Part shown: piece after piece, positions 15,169-17,785 of the stretch
Layout of the letters: every line of letters starts with the position of its first letter
How positions within the stretch are numbered: the stretch's first letter is position 1
DNA from: an uncultured Bacteroidales bacterium
GTDB lineage: Bacteria; Bacteroidota; Bacteroidia; Bacteroidales; Paludibacteraceae
Assembly: GCA_946184195.1 (NCBI GenBank)
Contig: CAMHEP010000020.1
Location: forward strand, 1 to 17,785
Length of the DNA: 17,785 nucleotides
Reading direction: 5' to 3'
Made by a program: the position numbers and the translations under genes
Notes under the pieces: model-generated
Database searches by the model: none
Seen by the model: only the letters and a program-made list of their open reading frames with translations
What the model was told of the DNA's origin: nothing

Positions 15169-16308
15169 TTAAATATTAAACAGGTAGTCCAATGCCTCGC
15201 GTATCTGTTCGTCGGTGGCTGTCTGGTTGATGCGTGCATCGCCGGCGTGGAGGAGTAGAGTGAAGTTTATCTCGCCGGGTGCGAGGTTCTTCTTGTCGTC
15301 CTGCATCAGCGTGATGAGCTTGCCATAGTCTTTGCAGCTGTAGTTCATCTTGCCGTAGTATTCGATGAGGATGCGCGACATGAGTCTCAACATCTCTGTG
15401 TCCCTTGTCCCCTTTGTACATCGTACATTTGTCCTTTGTACATCGTACATTTGTCCTTTGTACATCGTACATTTGTCCTTCGTACATTCCTTTGTCCTTA
15501 GTATGATTTGACTCAGGTACAACTCTGCCACCATGCCTTGCATCACGGCATAGCCGTGTTCTATGGGCATACCCCGTTGTATACCGGCTTCCTCGAGGGC
15601 ATGTCCGATGGTGTGCCCGAGGTTCAGTTGCTTGCGTAGTCCCTTCTCGTCCGGGTCGGCATGGACGATACGTTCCTTGATGTCAATAGCGCGATGGATA
15701 GTACGCTGTAATTCGTCATTCGTCATTCGTAATTTTCCCTCGCTCCACTCTTCCAACACTGCCACAGCTTGCATCACGCTCTCACGACTGTCGAGGAGCA
15801 TCGTCTTCAGCAGTTCGGCGTAGCCGGAGAGGAAAGCGCGTGTCGGCAGTGTCTCCAACCAGCGCGTGTCGATCACGGTGGCTACGGGTTGCCGTATGAC
15901 GCCTATCTGGTTCTTCATCCCGCCGAAGTTGATTCCTGTCTTCCCACCGTGTGCCGCATCCACCATGGCAAGCAGGGTGGTGGGTATGTTCATGTAGTCT
16001 ATACCACGCCGATAGGTAGCAGCGGCAAAACCGCCCATGTCCGAGATGATGCCGCCGCCTATGTTGATGAGTAGGGCATGCCGTGTGACGTGTTGCTCGC
16101 TGAGCCACGACCATAACTGCTCCATCGTGGTGAGGGTCTTATGTTGCTCGTCTGCCTCAATGAAGAAGGTGGGATAGGCTACATCCCACTGTGGCTGGAA
16201 ACACCGGTCTGCCACCACGACAACCTGTGCGTCAGCATACCGCTGAAGCACCTTCTCCACCTCGGGGATCTGCCTAAGCCATTGTTCTGTCACCGGATCC
16301 ATGGTCAT
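15169..16308 (-). CDS. aroB: 3-Dehydroquinate synthase with a repeat-derived insertion
   Basis: A 379-residue enzyme of the shikimate pathway, converting DAHP to 3-dehydroquinate with NAD and a divalent metal. The NAD motif GGGIISDMGGFAAATYRRG begins at Gly84. PTTLLAMVDAAHGGKTGIN (109-127) is the substrate site. Metal ligands by family pattern are Glu165 (SGYAELLK), His232 (LNLGHTIGHALEEA) and His251 (EHGYAV); DKKN near the end is also conserved. His120 stands where most homologues have Val. The length is about 28 residues over the usual 350. The excess is a Cys/Lys/Thr-rich stretch at about 274-302, encoded by a 22-bp unit repeated three times, between helix AELYLSQIIL and helix MLRLMSRILIEYYG. 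A second microrepeat encodes residues 193-200. Promoter at 16327-16357; start at 16308, with a second ATG at 16302. Confidence 0.95.
   Translation of the reverse strand: MTMDPVTEQWLRQIPEVEKVLQRYADAQVVVVADRCFQPQWDVAYPTFFIEADEQHKTLTTMEQLWSWLSEQHVTRHALLINIGGGIISDMGGFAAATYRRGIDYMNIPTTLLAMVDAAHGGKTGINFGGMKNQIGVIRQPVATVIDTRWLETLPTRAFLSGYAELLKTMLLDSRESVMQAVAVLEEWSEGKLRMTNDELQRTIHRAIDIKERIVHADPDEKGLRKQLNLGHTIGHALEEAGIQRGMPIEHGYAVMQGMVAELYLSQIILRTKECTKDKCTMYKGQMYDVQRTNVRCTKGTRDTEMLRLMSRILIEYYGKMNYSCKDYGKLITLMQDDKKNLAPGEINFTLLLHAGDARINQTATDEQIREALDYLFNI
15413..15478. repeat. Three exact tandem copies of a 22-bp unit inside aroB
   Basis: Units at 15413-15434, 15435-15456 and 15457-15478 are identical. 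Each begins TTTGTACATCGTACATTT and ends GTCC, and contains a small palindrome TGTAC-atc-GTACA. Degenerate pieces flank the array (CGTACATTCCTTTGTCC near 15481-15497, CCCTTGTCCCC near 15402-15412). Because 22 is not a multiple of three, the copies are read in three different frames by aroB. The unit has no stop codon in any of the six frames. Confidence 0.95.
15711..15731. repeat. Heptamer tandem repeat inside aroB (ATTCGTC)
   Basis: Two copies of ATTCGTC (15711-15724) and a third ending in A (15725-15731), followed by ATTTT. On the coding strand it gives about LRMTNDEL in aroB (residues 193-200). Three copies total 21 bp, so the frame is kept. Confidence 0.8.
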
Positions 16309-16326
16309 TTTCCTTGGTTTGGGCTA

Positions 16327-16357
16327 CAAATGTACGACAAATAATCCGAATATGCAA
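16327..16357 (-). promoter_or_regulatory. aroB promoter
   Basis: Minus-strand TACATTTG (16327-16334) is a -7 match, with TTG (16355-16357) 20 nt upstream. The start site would be near 16320, only about 12 nt before the ATG at 16308. Part of this sequence is repeated, with changes, at 16561-16575. Confidence 0.65.
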
Positions 16358-16412
16358 GGATTGAAACGAATTTTATGTGAAAAGCTTGCTTATCTAAAAG
16401 AAAAGGCGTTTC

Positions 16413-16441
16413 AATACTTGTTGTTCGCAGGATAGTGCGAA
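16413..16441. repeat. Hairpin repeat element, copy 1
   Basis: Starts AATACTTGTTGTTCGCAGG and ends GATAGTGCGAA. It contains an inverted repeat GTTCGCA-ggatag-TGCGAAC (16423-16442). The second copy at 16573-16600 is identical except for one missing T. Confidence 0.85.
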
Positions 16442-16461
16442 CGTATATTCGGGCTGGTGAA

Positions 16462-16529
16462 GGAGTGCCTCGGATGGCACTCCGAGTGTTATACCCGACG
16501 AGTTCCCACTCGGAGGATTAGTATAACAC
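16462..16529. repeat. Cluster of overlapping, mutually exclusive palindromes
   Basis: Perfect arms: GGAGTGCC (16462-16469) with GGCACTCC (16476-16483), loop of 6. CTCGGA (16469-16474) with TCCGAG (16481-16486). CTCCGAGT (16480-16487) with ACTCGGAG (16508-16515). CGAGT (16499-16503) with ACTCG (16508-16512). GTGTTATAC (16486-16494) with GTATAACAC (16521-16529). Several share bases, so they cannot all form at once. No T-run follows, so it is not a standard terminator. Confidence 0.8.
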
Positions 16530-16572
16530 ATAGAACAAATATAGCAAGGCGGCGTCCGAATGTACTACAAAT

Positions 16573-16600
16573 AATACTTGTTGTCGCAGGATAGTGCGAA
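16573..16600. repeat. Hairpin repeat element, copy 2
   Basis: Near-identical to 16413-16441, one base shorter. The hairpin is kept as TCGCA-ggatag-TGCGA (16584-16599). The bases just upstream (TGTACTACAAATAAT, 16561-16575) match the aroB promoter region at 16331-16345 at 14 of 15 positions. Confidence 0.85.
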
Positions 16601-16641
16601 ATAATCGCATTTAGATAGGTTTAGGTGTGTCATCGTATAGT

Positions 16642-16661
16642 ATCCGCCACATTTGGCGGAT
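16642..16661. repeat. Perfect 8-bp hairpin
   Basis: ATCCGCCA-catt-TGGCGGAT, a perfect stem with a 4-base loop. It is directly followed by TAACTTTG (16662-16669), a -7-like match that lacks a -33 element at the right distance. No T-run follows on either strand, so a terminator role is doubtful. Confidence 0.75.
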
Positions 16662-16780
16662 TAACTTTGTCAGTATGTGATGCCGACTTTGTGGTGTCCC
16701 CCTTGACTTACAATATTTTTAATATTTTTTTCTTTTTTTTAGTGGACACTAGTGAAATAAAATACACTTTTTAAAAAATA

Positions 16781-16812
16781 TTTGGTACTTTCATTTATTT
16801 GTTGTAACTTTG
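16781..16812 (+). promoter_or_regulatory. Promoter for the RhuM-family gene
   Basis: TTTG (16781-16784), 20 nt, then TAACTTTG (16805-16812) followed by TAG: a full Bacteroidetes promoter match in an A/T-rich context. Transcription from about 16819 would give a leader of about 176 nt, much longer than the others in this window (about 12-55 nt). Confidence 0.7.
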
Positions 16813-16818
16813 TAGCGC

Positions 16819-16994
16819 AAAGTCTATTTCGCCGCTGCTACCGTCGGCGTAAAAAAAGCGGTACGTCACTCACTGACGTTAACAGGAGAAGATATGCGAT
16901 GAAACGCATATCGAGTGCAGTGCCCGAGTAGTCCCCCCACTACGAGGAACCGGCACAAACATAGAATTGAAATATATAAGGCGTTTATTGATAA
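16819..16994 (+). promoter_or_regulatory. Structured 5' leader (candidate cis-regulatory RNA or small RNA)
   Basis: Stems visible in order: CGCCG/CGGCG (16830-16834 with 16845-16849), competing with CCGCT/AGCGG (16832-16836 with 16857-16861) and TACCG/CGGTA (16839-16843 with 16859-16863). Then ACGTCA-ctcac-TGACGT near 16863-16880, a perfect GATATGCG-atgaaa-CGCATATC (16891-16912), and GTAGT-cccccc-ACTAC (16928-16943) enclosed by GTGCC/GGCAC (16920-16924 with 16952-16956). I do not recognise a known riboswitch. It could instead be a small RNA made from the same promoter. Confidence 0.5.
16899..16931 (+). CDS. Possible 10-residue leader peptide
   Basis: ATG at 16899 reads MKRISSAVPE and stops at TAG 16929-16931. 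Its start codon lies in the loop of the 8-bp hairpin at 16891-16912, and AGGAG (16884-16888) is 10 nt upstream. An even shorter ATG-CGA-TGA frame (16894-16902) ends overlapping its start. This is only a candidate: such short frames arise by chance, and the case rests on the AGGAG and its position in the structured leader. Confidence 0.2.
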   Translation: MKRISSAVPE

Positions 16995-17785
16995 ATGAAG
17001 GACGAGATAGTATTATATCAGCCTGATGCCACTATCCAATTGGAGGTGCGGCTGCAAGATGAGACTGTTTGGCTGAACCAGCAACAGATGGCAGAATTGT
17101 TTGGTACAGACAGAACGTCTGTCTTAAGGCACATCCATAATATATACAAGACACACGAATTGGAGGAGGCAGCAACATGTGCAAAAATTGCACAGGTTCG
17201 TATAGAAGGAAACAGGCAAGTGAGACGTGAAGTTCCCTTTTATAACTTAGACATGATTATATCCGTTGGTTATCGCGTCAATTCTATCCGAGGCACACAA
17301 TTCCGTCAATGGGCAAATAAAGTGCTTAAAGACTACATGCTCAAAGGCTATGCCGTTAATCAACGTTTATTAAATATAGAGAATCAATTAGCCTTACAAC
17401 AGAAACAATTGGCAGACCACGAAGAGAAGATTGATTTCTTTGTTCGAACATCATTACCGCCGATAGAACAGGTTTTCTTTGAAGGAGAGTTCTTTGCTGC
17501 ACGAGCACTATTGGAGAGTTTGATTAAGACAGCGCTAAAACGTGTTATTATCATTGATGCGTATGTAGATGCTGCTACGTTTGAGATGTTGGATGTGCGT
17601 GGAAAAGGAGTGACGGCAGACATCTATTCGGACAGCGAACATAAGTCTTTGCGCGACATGCACAATACCACCAAAGGTGTGCAACCCGTGAATACGCATA
17701 AATGGTCAACGCCCTCGCATGACAGATGGCTGATAATAGATGACAGCCTTTACCATTGCGGTCACTCGCTTAAAGATATGGGCAA
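16995..17785 (+). CDS. RhuM-family protein with PLD-like C-terminal domain (partial)
   Basis: The frame from ATG at 16995 is open to the window edge, 263 residues so far. The N-terminal part is the RhuM virulence-protein type: TVWLNQQQMAELFGTDRTSV (24-43) is a predicted helix-turn-helix, followed by the family core YNLDMIISVGYRVNS (83-97) and GTQFRQWANKVLKDYMLKGY. A short helical linker (about 116-145) leads to FVRTSLPPIEQVFFEGEFF and a second domain. There HDRWLIIDD (242-250) and GHSLKDMG (256-263) resemble an HKD phospholipase-D motif with Arg in place of Lys. RhuM proteins are found on pathogenicity and mobile islands, some beside restriction or toxin genes; biochemical function is not settled. 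Base composition is AT-richer than the neighbours, and a long structured leader precedes it. The C-terminus is missing. Confidence 0.82.
   Translation, partial: MKDEIVLYQPDATIQLEVRLQDETVWLNQQQMAELFGTDRTSVLRHIHNIYKTHELEEAATCAKIAQVRIEGNRQVRREVPFYNLDMIISVGYRVNSIRGTQFRQWANKVLKDYMLKGYAVNQRLLNIENQLALQQKQLADHEEKIDFFVRTSLPPIEQVFFEGEFFAARALLESLIKTALKRVIIIDAYVDAATFEMLDVRGKGVTADIYSDSEHKSLRDMHNTTKGVQPVNTHKWSTPSHDRWLIIDDSLYHCGHSLKDMG

Larger units (their letters stand above)
16309..16994. other. Gene-poor region between aroB and the RhuM-family gene
   Basis: About 690 bp without a convincing protein gene. In order it holds the aroB promoter, the first copy of a hairpin repeat, a cluster of overlapping palindromes, the second hairpin copy, a perfect hairpin at 16642-16661, an A/T-rich tract (16710-16740), and the promoter and structured leader of the next gene. 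An 8-bp palindrome CACTAGTG lies at 16747-16754. GTGTCC (16694-16699) and GGACAC (16744-16749) flank the A/T tract as inverted arms. I see no tRNA. Confidence 0.7.

Noticed and set aside
15413..15478. The 22-bp repeats as a small CRISPR array
   Set aside because: The copies are directly adjacent with no spacers, lie within a coding frame, and no cas gene is present.
16642..16661. The perfect hairpin as a rho-independent terminator
   Set aside because: There is no T-run on either side, and no gene ends near it.
16662..16669. TAACTTTG as a second promoter for the RhuM-family gene
   Set aside because: No TTG/TTTG element lies 19-21 nt upstream; the site at 16781-16812 matches both elements.
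16819..16994. The structured leader as a known riboswitch such as TPP, SAM or cobalamin
   Set aside because: None of the conserved core sequences of those classes that I remember is present.

Overview
The window looks like a chromosomal segment of a Bacteroidales bacterium, most like the Prevotella/Bacteroides/Paludibacter side of the order. Three things support this. Almost every clear promoter matches the Bacteroidetes pattern TTG or TTTG, 19-20 nt, then TAnnTTTG. Shine-Dalgarno sequences are mostly absent. The gene families are typical of the order: an OmpA/TPR lipoprotein, DUF4271, a Bacteroidetes-type HemD-like protein, a MutL without the endonuclease motif, and a secreted protein with a C-terminal tail ending in G-K-K. 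Most genes have balanced base composition; the last one is visibly AT-richer. There is no ribosomal RNA, and I saw no tRNA or CRISPR array.

Layout. Positions 1-1272 hold two minus-strand genes: a divergent orotate phosphoribosyltransferase homologue cut by the left edge, and an unknown lipoprotein. Back-to-back promoters at 1293-1371 separate these from a plus-strand run. That run is a large OmpA/TPR lipoprotein, a small membrane protein, mutL and a metallophosphatase lipoprotein (1428-6025). A new promoter at 6043-6074 starts acpP-fabF (fatty acid synthesis), followed by a small winged-helix protein. From 8004 to 12276 comes a compact, mostly overlapping run: asd, a U32 family protein, DUF4271, a HemD-like protein, rnpA and yidD. 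It mixes amino acid biosynthesis, tRNA modification or processing and membrane protein insertion. trmD follows after a gap with heptamer repeats. Converging on trmD is a minus-strand pair, aroB then a 672-residue secreted protein.

Positions 16309-16994 are a gene-poor region of about 690 bp. It contains the aroB promoter, two copies of a hairpin element, a cluster of alternative palindromes, another perfect hairpin, and then a good promoter with a long structured leader. The leader serves a RhuM-family gene with a phospholipase-D-like C-terminal half, which is cut by the right edge. This end of the window looks like an accessory island; the rest is core genome.

The most unusual observations are: (1) a 22-bp unit repeated three times inside aroB, where gain or loss of one unit would shift the frame; (2) the structured leader and possible short upstream ORFs before the RhuM-family gene; (3) the orotate phosphoribosyltransferase homologue that has lost PRPP-binding and catalytic-loop residues; (4) several unrelated microsatellite-like repeats placed in or beside housekeeping genes. 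All family assignments are from recognition of the translated sequence, without database searches.
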